From contig JAUSQB010000207.1 of NCBI GenBank assembly GCA_030652715.1, forward strand, positions 1 to 6,880: DNA of 6,880 nucleotides, in the 5' to 3' direction. Under the pieces are notes generated by a model. That model worked only from the letters and a program-made list of their open reading frames with translations. It searched no databases and was not told the origin of the DNA. The stretch's first letter is position 1, and each line of letters starts with the position of its first letter. Below are positions 1 through 5,288 of this stretch, one piece after another. A program made the translations under genes and the position numbers. Source of the stretch: Rugosibacter sp. (GTDB lineage: Bacteria > Pseudomonadota > Gammaproteobacteria > Burkholderiales > Rhodocyclaceae).

Positions 1-300
1 TCGGGCGACTACAACCCGCTGCATGCCGAGCCTGCCATGGCTAAAAAGGCGGGCTTTGAGCGGCCGATTCTGCATGGCTTGTGCACCTTCGGCAGCGCCG
101 GTTATGTCTTGCTTAACACCGTGTGCGAGAACGACCCCCAACGTCTTGTGGCGATGAATGTGCGCTTTACCTCGCCCGTGTATCCGGGCGAGACGATACG
201 TACCGAGATGTGGGTGGATGGCAACATTGTGTCGTTCCGCGCACGGGTGGTTGAGCGCGATGTGGTGGTGCTCAATAATGGCCGCGCCGAGATTCAATAG
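1..300 (+). CDS. MaoC-family (hydratase-2 type) enoyl-CoA hydratase, C-terminal part
   Basis: This is the 3' part of a gene that begins upstream of the window; the frame is open from base 1 and ends at TAG 298-300, giving 99 residues. It opens on the hydratase-2 signature: G-D-Y-N-P-L-H (D3 and H8 of the fragment are the expected catalytic pair), followed by the family pattern ending in GF-x-x-PILHGLC. Enzymes with this motif add water to trans-2-enoyl-CoA to give (3R)-hydroxyacyl-CoA through a hot-dog fold, in the cytoplasm. The remaining residues (VRFTSPVYPGETI and following) fit the C-terminal strands of that fold. The missing N-terminus could be a short PhaJ-like start or a second, degenerate hot-dog domain as in proteins of about 280 residues; the window cannot decide. 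It is followed after 54 nt by an acyl-CoA dehydrogenase on the same strand, so it is probably the hydration step of the same pathway. The family call is secure, the substrate is not. Confidence 0.9.
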   Translation, partial: SGDYNPLHAEPAMAKKAGFERPILHGLCTFGSAGYVLLNTVCENDPQRLVAMNVRFTSPVYPGETIRTEMWVDGNIVSFRARVVERDVVVLNNGRAEIQ

Positions 301-354
301 CTTCGCTGCGCTTTTGCCCACTACCCATATCCGCTTTAACAGGACGCCGACCCT

Positions 355-1515
355 ATGGATTTTCGCCTGACTGAAGAACAGCTGGCTTTGCAAGACGCTG
401 CCAGACGGTTTGCCACCGAGCAAATGAAACCCGTGGCGAAGGAGCTTGAACGCACGGCAACGCCCGTGCCGCACGAGTGGCTGCGGCGCTATGCCGAGAT
501 GGGTTTTTTAGGCATTAACGTCGCGCCTGAATACGACGGCATGGGGCTGGGCAATCTGGAGGCGCTCCTGGTGATTGAAGAATTCGCCAAGGTGTCCTCC
601 GCCGTGGCCTTCCCGATTTTTGAGAGTAGCGTGGGCCCGGCGCGGGCGATCGAGCATTTCGCCAGCGAAGATTTAAAGCGCCGCGTCTTGCCCGCCGTTT
701 GCCGGGGCGATCTGGTGGTGGCCGTGGCAATGTCCGAGCCGGATGCGGGTTCTGCCTTGACTGATCTTAAAACCACCGTACGCGTCGAAGGTGATGCAAT
801 TGTCATCAACGGGCAAAAGCGCTGGTCTAGCGGCAGCGGCCATTCGGGCGGCTATGTGGTGTATTGCCGCATGTCGGATGCACCCGGCGCTGCTGGCATC
901 GGTGCGGTGTATGTGGAGAAAGACTCGCCGGGGCTGACGTTCGGCGCGCCGGAGCAGTTGCTGGGCTTTCGCGGCGTGCCCAGTGCGGACATGTTTTTCG
1001 ACGCCGTGCGCGTGCCGCAAGACAATGTCATCGTGCCCGCGGGGGGCTTTAAAAAACTCATGGAAGCGTTTGATCTGGAGCGTTGCGGCAACGCCACCAT
1101 GTGTTTGGGCATTGCGGCGGGCGCCCTGGAAGATGCCTTGCGGTATGTGCAGGAGCGCGAGCAATTCGGCAAGCCGATTGTGGATTTTCAGGCGGTGCAG
1201 TTAAAGCTCGCGGACATGGCCATGAAAGTGGAAGCCGCGCGGTTATTGATTTACCGCGCCGCGCAAAATGCCAGCCAGGCCTTGCCCTCAATGCTGGAGA
1301 GCAGCGTGGCCAAATGTTTTGCCAACCAGATGGTGCGCGAGGTATGCGGCACGGCGCTGCAGCTTTTGGGCGCGTATGGTTATTCCACCCAGTTTCCGAT
1401 GGAGCAGCGCCTGCGCGATGGATGGGGCTGGGGCATCGCGGGGGGCACGATAGATATTCAGATGATCAACATCGCCTCCGCCTTGGTGGGACGGCGTTTT
1501 AATCAGCGTGCGTAA
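355..1515 (+). CDS. acyl-CoA dehydrogenase
   Basis: A complete 386-residue protein, the usual length for this flavoenzyme family, which introduces a trans-2 double bond into acyl-CoA using FAD and passes electrons to ETF. An N-terminal helical domain (about 1-120) leads into the flavin-binding segment V-A-M-S-E-P-D-A-G-S (124-133) and the beta domain containing KRWSSGSG (155-162). The C-terminal helical domain carries REQFGKPI (268-275) and the second family signature around QLLGAYGYSTQFPMEQRLRD (336-355). The usual catalytic Glu of the YEGT motif is replaced: the sequence reads IAGGT with Gly363. A Glu at 242 in FDLER sits where isovaleryl-CoA and long-chain acyl-CoA dehydrogenases keep their base, so activity is probably retained. 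The start at ATG 355 is preceded by AGGA (341-344) at a somewhat long 10-nt spacing. The gene lies between the MaoC hydratase and the CoA-transferase. The substrate is not readable from sequence; the base position favours a branched or longer acyl chain. Confidence 0.95.
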   Translation: MDFRLTEEQLALQDAARRFATEQMKPVAKELERTATPVPHEWLRRYAEMGFLGINVAPEYDGMGLGNLEALLVIEEFAKVSSAVAFPIFESSVGPARAIEHFASEDLKRRVLPAVCRGDLVVAVAMSEPDAGSALTDLKTTVRVEGDAIVINGQKRWSSGSGHSGGYVVYCRMSDAPGAAGIGAVYVEKDSPGLTFGAPEQLLGFRGVPSADMFFDAVRVPQDNVIVPAGGFKKLMEAFDLERCGNATMCLGIAAGALEDALRYVQEREQFGKPIVDFQAVQLKLADMAMKVEAARLLIYRAAQNASQALPSMLESSVAKCFANQMVREVCGTALQLLGAYGYSTQFPMEQRLRDGWGWGIAGGTIDIQMINIASALVGRRFNQRA

Positions 1516-1568
1516 AAAATCACCCCACGCACCTCCGATGCAATCGGTATTCACGGCGAGGGCCTGAA

Positions 1569-2801
1569 ATGCAAGACGCAAAAAAAATCGCCGGGGCTGC
1601 AACGGATGCTAACAAGGGCGCACTCAGCGGCCTCAAAGTGATCGACCTCTCGCGTGTGCTGGGCGGGCCGTTCTGCGGACAAACCCTGGCCGACCATGGC
1701 GCAGAGGTGATCAAGGTGGAACCGCCGCAAGGGGATGAGACGCGTGGCTGGGGGCCGCCTTTTGATGCGGCAGGCTCCGCTGCCTATTACGCGGGCTTGA
1801 ATCGCAACAAGCAAAACATCGTGATTGATTTGTCCAACCCTGCCGGGCGCGGGATTGTATTTCGATTGCTGGCAGACGCGGACGTGTTGATCGAAAATTT
1901 CAAGATCGGCACGCTGGAACGCTGGGGCATGGGCTATGAAGCGGTACTGCGGACACGCTTTCCGCGCTTGATTCATTGCCGCGTGAGCGGCTTTGGCGCC
2001 GATGGACCCTTGGGCGGCGCGCCCGGTTACGACGCGATCGCGCAAGCCATGGCCGGCGTGATGAGCGTCAATGGCTCAGCCGACACGGGTCCCTTGCGCG
2101 TGGGTGTGCCGGTGGTGGATATCACGACCGGCTGGTTGGCGACGCAAGGCGTTTTGCTGGCCTTGGCTGAGCGCGCCCGCTCCGGCCTCGGGCAGTTTGT
2201 GGATGCCACGCTCTATGACACAGCCATATCACTCCTGCATCCGCAAAGTGCCAACTGGCTGCAAGCGGGCACAGAGCCCGCGCTCTTCGGGAATGCGCAC
2301 GCCAACATCGTGCCGTACGATAAATTTTCCACGCGCACGGGCGATATTTTTTTAGGCATAGGCAATAACGGGCAATACCGCAAATTTTGCGAGTATTTAG
2401 GCAAACCTGAACTGGGCAGTGATCCGCGCTTTGCCACCAATGCCGAGCGCTTTGCCCACCGCGCTGAATTGCGCGCGCTGATTGAGGCGGAATTAAATCA
2501 TCTGGATGGCGCCGCGCTGTGCACGGCCTTGCTTGCTGCGGGTGTGCCGGCGGGCCCCGTGCGCTCCTTGCCCGAGGTGCTCACGCACCCGCACACGATA
2601 CATCGGCAAATGGTGGTGGAAACTGAAGATGGCTATAAAGGCACGGGCATTCCCGTCAAGCTCTCGCGCACGCCGGGGCGCATTACGCATCGCGCGCCCC
2701 GGTTTGGCGAACACACGCGCGAGATTTTGCATGCGCACGGTTATGATGAAAGCGAAGTACAAGCATTGCTTGATGAAGGCGTGGTTGTCGCAGCGGTTTG
2801 A
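1569..2801 (+). CDS. CaiB/BaiF family III CoA-transferase
   Basis: A 410-residue protein, typical for family III CoA-transferases, which move CoA between carboxylic acids through an aspartyl-CoA intermediate and work as interlocked dimers. The N-terminal block GLKVIDLSRVLGGPFCGQTL (21-40), then ADHGAEVIKVEPPQGDETR (41-59), is the family hallmark, followed by NRNKQNIVIDL (78-88) and ENFKIGTLERWG (109-120). The segment GAPGYDAIAQAMAG contains Asp155 at the position of the catalytic Asp of formyl-CoA transferase. The first 20 residues (an Ala-rich, lysine-containing tail) are longer than in many relatives, but ATG 1569 has GAGGG at 1558-1562 with 6-nt spacing, which supports this start. It follows the acyl-CoA dehydrogenase after 53 nt and precedes the SDR gene by 27 nt. 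It probably activates the pathway's acid by taking CoA from a common donor, or recycles CoA from an end product. The family is certain; donor and acceptor are unknown. Confidence 0.95.
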   Translation: MQDAKKIAGAATDANKGALSGLKVIDLSRVLGGPFCGQTLADHGAEVIKVEPPQGDETRGWGPPFDAAGSAAYYAGLNRNKQNIVIDLSNPAGRGIVFRLLADADVLIENFKIGTLERWGMGYEAVLRTRFPRLIHCRVSGFGADGPLGGAPGYDAIAQAMAGVMSVNGSADTGPLRVGVPVVDITTGWLATQGVLLALAERARSGLGQFVDATLYDTAISLLHPQSANWLQAGTEPALFGNAHANIVPYDKFSTRTGDIFLGIGNNGQYRKFCEYLGKPELGSDPRFATNAERFAHRAELRALIEAELNHLDGAALCTALLAAGVPAGPVRSLPEVLTHPHTIHRQMVVETEDGYKGTGIPVKLSRTPGRITHRAPRFGEHTREILHAHGYDESEVQALLDEGVVVAAV

Positions 2802-2828
2802 GTAACAATTATTTGATGAGGGGGAAAA

Positions 2829-3623
2829 ATGAATCTTGATCTGGCAGGAAAATCAGTCGTGATTACCGGCGGCGCGTCGAACATCGGACGCGGCATCGTG
2901 CTGGCTTATGCCCTTGAAGGCGCGAACATCACCATTGGCGATATTGATCAGCAACAAGCTGAAAAAGTCGCTGTACTGGCGCGCGCGCAAGGCGCAAAAA
3001 GTGTGCAGGTAATTCCCACGGATGTGACGAATCTGGAACAAGTCAAAACCATGTTTGCCGCAGCCGTCAGCAAGTTTGGCGGGGTGGATGTGCTGGTGAA
3101 TAATGTCGGCTGGGATAAGCTCATGTTTTTCACGCAAACCACGCCTGATCTATGGGAAAAGATCGTGCGTATTAACTACATGGGTGTGCTCAACTGCACG
3201 CACACTGCGCTTGGGTTGATGATTCCTCAGCAATCCGGCGCCATTGTTTCGATCAGCTCGGATGCCAGCCGCCAGGGGGAAACGAAAGAAGCGGTATACG
3301 GTGGCGTCAAAGCCGCGATCAACAGCTTCATGAAAACCATCGCCAAGGAAAATGGGCGCTACGGCATCCGCTGCAATGTGGTTTGCCCGGGCGTGACCAT
3401 TCCAGAAGAAGCGGAAGATGTGGGCAGCACCAGCATGTGGTCCGACCCTACCGGCATGTTTACTTCCGAGCAGTTGGAAAAGGTAGCCAGCGCCTTGCCT
3501 TTGAAGAAATTAGGGCGGCCAGGGGATGTAGCCAATGCGGTCGTATTTTTGTCGTCAAAAGCCGCCGGCCACGTGACGGGACAGGTGCTGTCCGTATCCG
3601 GTGGCTACAGCATGATTGGCTAG
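2829..3623 (+). CDS. SDR-family hydroxyacyl-CoA dehydrogenase, BadH-like
   Basis: A 264-residue classical short-chain dehydrogenase/reductase. The Rossmann motif reads TGGASNIG (13-20), with Asn where Gly is more usual; Asp38 after strand beta-2 points to NAD rather than NADP. NNVG (91-94), Asn116, Ser144, Tyr157 and Lys161 (Y-x-x-x-K) form the expected structural and catalytic set. From memory of the family, the blocks NNVGWD, ISSDASR, EAVYGG, VVCPG and GQVLSVSGG resemble BadH, the 2-hydroxycyclohexanecarboxyl-CoA dehydrogenase of anaerobic benzoate/cyclohexanecarboxylate degradation, more than FabG-type reductases. The likely reaction is oxidation of a 3-hydroxyacyl-CoA (perhaps cyclic) to 3-oxoacyl-CoA. 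ATG 2829 has a strong GAGGGGG Shine-Dalgarno (2818-2824) with a short 4-nt spacing. It is the last gene before the terminator at 3663-3708. Other SDR substrates remain possible; SDR substrate calls from sequence are unreliable. Confidence 0.9.
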   Translation: MNLDLAGKSVVITGGASNIGRGIVLAYALEGANITIGDIDQQQAEKVAVLARAQGAKSVQVIPTDVTNLEQVKTMFAAAVSKFGGVDVLVNNVGWDKLMFFTQTTPDLWEKIVRINYMGVLNCTHTALGLMIPQQSGAIVSISSDASRQGETKEAVYGGVKAAINSFMKTIAKENGRYGIRCNVVCPGVTIPEEAEDVGSTSMWSDPTGMFTSEQLEKVASALPLKKLGRPGDVANAVVFLSSKAAGHVTGQVLSVSGGYSMIG

Positions 3624-3662
3624 GCCAATTTACTGCGATAAGCGTTGTAACAACTCAGTTGA

Positions 3663-3708
3663 TGCTGGCTTGAGCGGCTTTTTAGCGCGGCCCAAGCCAG
3701 CAGTTTTT
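3663..3708 (+). terminator. intrinsic terminator of the catabolic operon
   Basis: A perfect 10-bp stem, TGCTGGCTTG (3663-3672) with CAAGCCAGCA (3693-3702), encloses a 20-nt loop that can pair further at its base. It is followed after one base by TTTTT (3704-3708). It lies 39 nt after the stop of the SDR gene and faces the minus-strand gene ending at 3729. The T-run is present only in the plus direction, so it serves the plus-strand operon. Confidence 0.85.
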
Positions 3709-3728
3709 ACAGTGTGTCTTCATCAGGC

Positions 3729-3965
3729 TCAAACCTGAAAAGACTTGAAATATTGCTGCGCTGCGGCAATATTGTTTGCCAGTATCTTTTTGAAGGCATT
3801 GGTGATGTGGTAATGGTCAGTTGGTTTTCCTTCAATAATCCTTTTATAAAAAACACCGACCTCTTCTGTCGCCTTGACAGCACCTTGTACGACGGTTTCG
3901 TTTAGCTCGACAGTATGGGTGATGACTTCTTGAGTTTTGGCTTGTACTTCATCAATGGGTAACAT
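3729..3965 (-). CDS. small helical protein, possibly phasin-like
   Basis: A 78-residue protein. I chose ATG 3965 (MLPIDEV...) over an in-frame ATG nine codons upstream because AAAGGAG (3978-3972 on the minus strand) stands 6 nt before it, inside the longer version's coding sequence. No signal peptide, membrane segment or cysteine is present. The sequence appears as two helices: about residues 5-45, rich in Val, Thr and Glu, and about 53-76 (NAFKKILANNIAAAQQYFKS), separated by EGKPTD. Two amphipathic helices with many Ala/Gln/Val and a Tyr-Phe-Lys tail recall small phasins, the coat proteins of polyhydroxyalkanoate granules, and the promoter holds a TGC/GCA dyad of the general kind bound by PHA regulators. 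This is a suggestion only; no diagnostic motif is visible and it should be read as hypothetical. It is convergent with the catabolic operon and lies on the same strand as the restriction remnant. Confidence 0.75.
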   Translation of the reverse strand: MLPIDEVQAKTQEVITHTVELNETVVQGAVKATEEVGVFYKRIIEGKPTDHYHITNAFKKILANNIAAAQQYFKSFQV

Positions 3966-3984
3966 GGCATGCTCCTTTAGAAAA

Positions 3985-3999
3985 TGTTGCAATGCAGCA
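3985..3999. promoter_or_regulatory. dyad operator-like site upstream of the 78-residue gene
   Basis: TGTTGC-AAT-GCAGCA (3985-3999) is an inverted repeat with one mismatch in six pairs; it also contains the perfect TGCA-A-TGCA. It touches the end of the weak -10 and precedes the Shine-Dalgarno, a position where a bound repressor would block transcription. The binding protein is unknown. A PhaR-like regulator is one option if the gene encodes a phasin. Confidence 0.35.
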
Positions 4000-4027
4000 A
4001 TTTCTCACATCATTGGTTCAATGTCAA
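3999..4027 (-). promoter_or_regulatory. candidate sigma-70 promoter of the 78-residue gene
   Basis: On the minus strand a perfect -35 hexamer TTGACA (4027-4022) is followed by a 17-nt spacer and GAAATT (4004-3999), a poor -10 matching at three of six positions. It lies about 34-62 nt before ATG 3965. The -35 is convincing and the -10 is weak, which would suit a regulated promoter. Confidence 0.4.
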
Positions 4028-4077
4028 CACTAAAGCGCATCTTTCGTACATCTTTTAAGTATCGCGGTATTTTTTGA

Positions 4078-4476
4078 TCAAACCAACGTTTGCTGCGCCG
4101 TCATGTTGCCAATTGGCCGCACACGGGCAAAGTCCAGCAGCTCAGCCAAGCGTCCGCCCTTGCTTTGCCAGTCATAAAGGCTCGCCTCACCCAGCAGCAC
4201 ATAGAGCCAATCGCGGTTATCTCGCTGCTCTGGTGCCAGCCCGTTGATGCGTTCGCACCATGCGGCGGCGGCTTTTAGCTTGCGCTGCACATTGGGGTGC
4301 GTGGTTTGCTGCTGGGCCTTGGTTTCCACGACATAAACGCTAGTCTCGGTACGCACCAGAAAATCCGGCGAATAAAAAGCCGACAGGCCATCCTCTTTTA
4401 CATAGCGCAGACGCGCAAGATCAGCGGGTTTCGCTGATCTTGCAAAAAGCCAGTACGCAGCTGGTTTCAGTCGCAT
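4078..4476 (-). pseudogene. C-terminal nuclease remnant of a type III restriction Res subunit
   Basis: The open frame gives 132 residues from ATG 4476, but only the part from about residue 22 (RLRYVKEDG...) looks like a known protein: the C-terminal endonuclease region of type III restriction Res subunits, normally about 900-1000 residues with an SF2 helicase first. The PD-(D/E)xK nuclease core is intact: Pro37-Asp38 in YSPDFLVR and Glu51-Thr52-Lys53 in VVETKAQQQ. The family-typical HPNVQRKLKAAAAWCERIN and DWLYVLLGE...YDW...LAELLDFARVRP follow, and the C-terminus appears natural. Helicase motifs and a Mod (methyltransferase) partner are absent. Residues 12-21 are encoded by a perfect 12-bp hairpin (4415-4443) and residues 1-11 by unrelated DNA, so the ATG is probably fortuitous and has no Shine-Dalgarno. 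Upstream the frame stays open to a TAA near 4572. This is most likely a decayed fragment; a free-standing small nuclease is less likely. Confidence 0.75.
4415..4443. repeat. perfect 12-bp inverted repeat at the restriction-gene breakpoint
   Basis: GCAAGATCAGCG (4415-4426) and CGCTGATCTTGC (4432-4443) pair perfectly around a 5-nt loop GGTTT. On the plus strand it is followed by AAAAA, and on the minus strand the T-run comes before the hairpin, so it is not an intrinsic terminator in either direction. It separates the Res-like coding sequence from unrelated DNA, which suggests the end of an inserted or recombined element. Confidence 0.8.
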
Positions 4477-4643
4477 AAAGTGCGGATGGCAGAGGGCAAC
4501 ACAGAGGGGTAACGGTTTTGGGCATAGTCAGGCCGTAAAAGTCGGTGCTGGTGAGACGGCGTGACCTGACTTAATCGGCCCTTTTTGACCCTTTTGCGAC
4601 ATTTTTATACCTGTTCGGTGGTTACCGCATGATGGGGTAGTGA
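4444..4643. other. non-coding dyad-rich segment between restriction remnant and toxin gene
   Basis: I see no convincing gene in this stretch. It holds an inverted repeat AGTCAGG (4526-4532) / CCTGACT (4565-4571) with inner CCGT/ACGG pairing, a short CGGT/ACCG hairpin near 4616-4627, and one tiny minus-strand frame of 24 codons from ATG 4602 without a good ribosome site. Just past its right edge, GATCAGCG (4642-4649) repeats an 8-mer of the hairpin at 4419-4426. It may be a miniature mobile element or a scar, but no transposase-like remnant is visible. Confidence 0.4.
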
Positions 4644-4934
4644 TCAGCGATTGGCCCAGTATCCTGGGCGTCGTCGATGATGCGCTACTGCAATGATACG
4701 CAGCTCATCTGCGGTGACTTGGTAAATAATGCTGTAGGGAAACCTGCGAAAGAGATAGCGTCGCGAGAGGCCACGGAAAACGGCTCCGAGCATGGGGTTT
4801 TCAAGAACAAGGTTTGCCGCCCGCTCGAACTCCACTACGAATGCGAGGCCAAGCTCGGCATTTGCCCGCAATTTATAGAATGCTGAAGCAGCATGCAATT
4901 CTGCCAGAGCGGGTGGAACGATAACGAGTTTCAC
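4644..4934 (-). CDS. RelE/ParE-family type II toxin
   Basis: A 96-residue basic protein, typical in length for the RelE/ParE toxin fold. It opens with a beta strand (MKLVIVPPAL), has a helical hairpin (about 10-45, including an ENPMLG turn at 45-50), then the strand run RRYLFRRFPYSIIYQV (58-73) and ends in the family-typical IIAVAHHRRRPGYW (80-93). ParE-group members poison DNA gyrase while RelE-group members cut mRNA at the ribosome; the FPYSIIYQV...AVAHHRRRPGYW pattern is typical of the ParE-like group, but the target cannot be fixed by reading. The start codon is GTG, and its GTGA overlaps the antitoxin's TGA stop, implying translational coupling with the toxin made after, and at a lower rate than, its antitoxin. 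The pair is complete and intact, unlike the neighbouring restriction gene. It could be an addiction remnant of a lost mobile segment. Confidence 0.92.
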   Translation of the reverse strand: MKLVIVPPALAELHAASAFYKLRANAELGLAFVVEFERAANLVLENPMLGAVFRGLSRRYLFRRFPYSIIYQVTADELRIIAVAHHRRRPGYWANR

Positions 4935-5155
4935 TTCAGCGCAGCACGCACCTGGGCAAGCGCTTGCGCGATTGGGATGGCCTGAACCGCGCCACTGTCC
5001 ACATCCGCAATCCTGCGTTCGATTTCAACAGCCCATGCGTCATCAATCTCAGTATCTTCATCAAGGCTGGCCAGCAATAGCTGTGCGAATGCAGCACGTT
5101 CATTTGACGTGAGCTTCAGTGCTTCGGCTTCCAGTTTTTCAAGTTGATTCCCCAT
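4931..5155 (-). CDS. type II antitoxin, 'addiction module component' family
   Basis: A 74-residue acidic protein with the pattern of the small unstable antitoxin family (PF09720/TIGR02574): KLEAEALKLTSNERAAFAQLLLASLDED (7-34), then D-D-A-W-A-V-E-I-E-R-R-I-A-D (38-51) and a C-terminal segment with a conserved-type G-A-V-Q-A-I-P (55-61). Such proteins neutralise a RelE/ParE toxin by wrapping it with their C-terminal part. ATG 5155 has AAAGGA (5168-5163) with 7-nt spacing. It precedes the toxin with a 4-nt overlap, the standard antitoxin-first order. There is no obvious helix-turn-helix or ribbon-helix-helix, so autoregulation, if any, may rely on another protein or on the complex. It is divergent from the metH riboswitch region. 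Confidence 0.92.
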   Translation of the reverse strand: MGNQLEKLEAEALKLTSNERAAFAQLLLASLDEDTEIDDAWAVEIERRIADVDSGAVQAIPIAQALAQVRAALK

Positions 5156-5205
5156 GGCTAAATCCTTTCAAACATCTTTCAAGTTCTTTGTTGCGCTTGC
5201 AGGAT

Positions 5206-5211
5206 ATTACT
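5206..5211 (-). promoter_or_regulatory. possible -10 element of the antitoxin-toxin operon
   Basis: On the minus strand TAATAT (5211-5206) lies about 50 nt before ATG 5155. The best -35 at 16 nt is AGCACA, only three matches to consensus. It is offered because the AT-rich hexamer is well placed; support is slight. Confidence 0.25.
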
Positions 5212-5236
5212 GTGATTGTGATTCTTGTGCTGAGAC

Positions 5237-5256
5237 GATGCCAACATGCTGGCATC
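5237..5256. repeat. perfect 7-bp inverted repeat between the divergent genes
   Basis: GATGCCA (5237-5243) and TGGCATC (5250-5256) form a perfect dyad with a 6-nt centre ACATGC. It sits over the -35 region of the likely metH promoter and about 80-100 nt upstream of the antitoxin gene. The position suits an operator for either side. It does not match the MetJ box or the MetR TGAA-N5-TTCA pattern. Confidence 0.5.
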
Positions 5257-5274
5257 AGTATCCGCCCGCCGGTA

Positions 5275-5280
5275 TATAAT
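5275..5280 (+). promoter_or_regulatory. -10 element of the metH promoter
   Basis: A perfect TATAAT ends 10 nt before the first bases of the riboswitch, so transcription would begin at about 5287, right at the aptamer's 5' edge. The -35 at 17-nt spacing (GCATCA, 5252-5257) is weak and overlaps the inverted repeat at 5237-5256, suggesting help from an activator. Confidence 0.6.
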
Positions 5281-5288
5281 CCCGCCCC

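Noticed and set aside
673..1164. Long minus-strand open frame inside the acyl-CoA dehydrogenase gene
   Set aside because: It is the antisense of a well-supported gene in GC-rich DNA and shows no family motif; the same holds for other overlapping frames at 1551-2045 and 5372-6870.
3615..3629. ATTGGC-TAG-GCCAAT inverted repeat with the SDR stop codon in its loop
   Set aside because: Short stem, no T-run, and a true terminator follows at 3663-3708; probably chance.
3644..3654. GTTGT-A-ACAAC palindrome after the SDR gene
   Set aside because: Five base pairs with a one-base centre, in a transcribed spacer with no promoter nearby; no support as an operator.
3966..3992. Nine-codon N-terminal extension of the 78-residue protein
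   Set aside because: The extension runs through the strong AAAGGAG and the dyad site, and has no ribosome site upstream; ATG 3965 is better.
4415..4448. 12-bp hairpin as an intrinsic terminator
   Set aside because: In the plus direction it is followed by A residues, and in the minus direction the T-run precedes the stem, so neither orientation works.
4528..4602. 24-codon minus-strand frame from ATG 4602
   Set aside because: Very short, weak AGG at a poor spacing, and no recognisable family.
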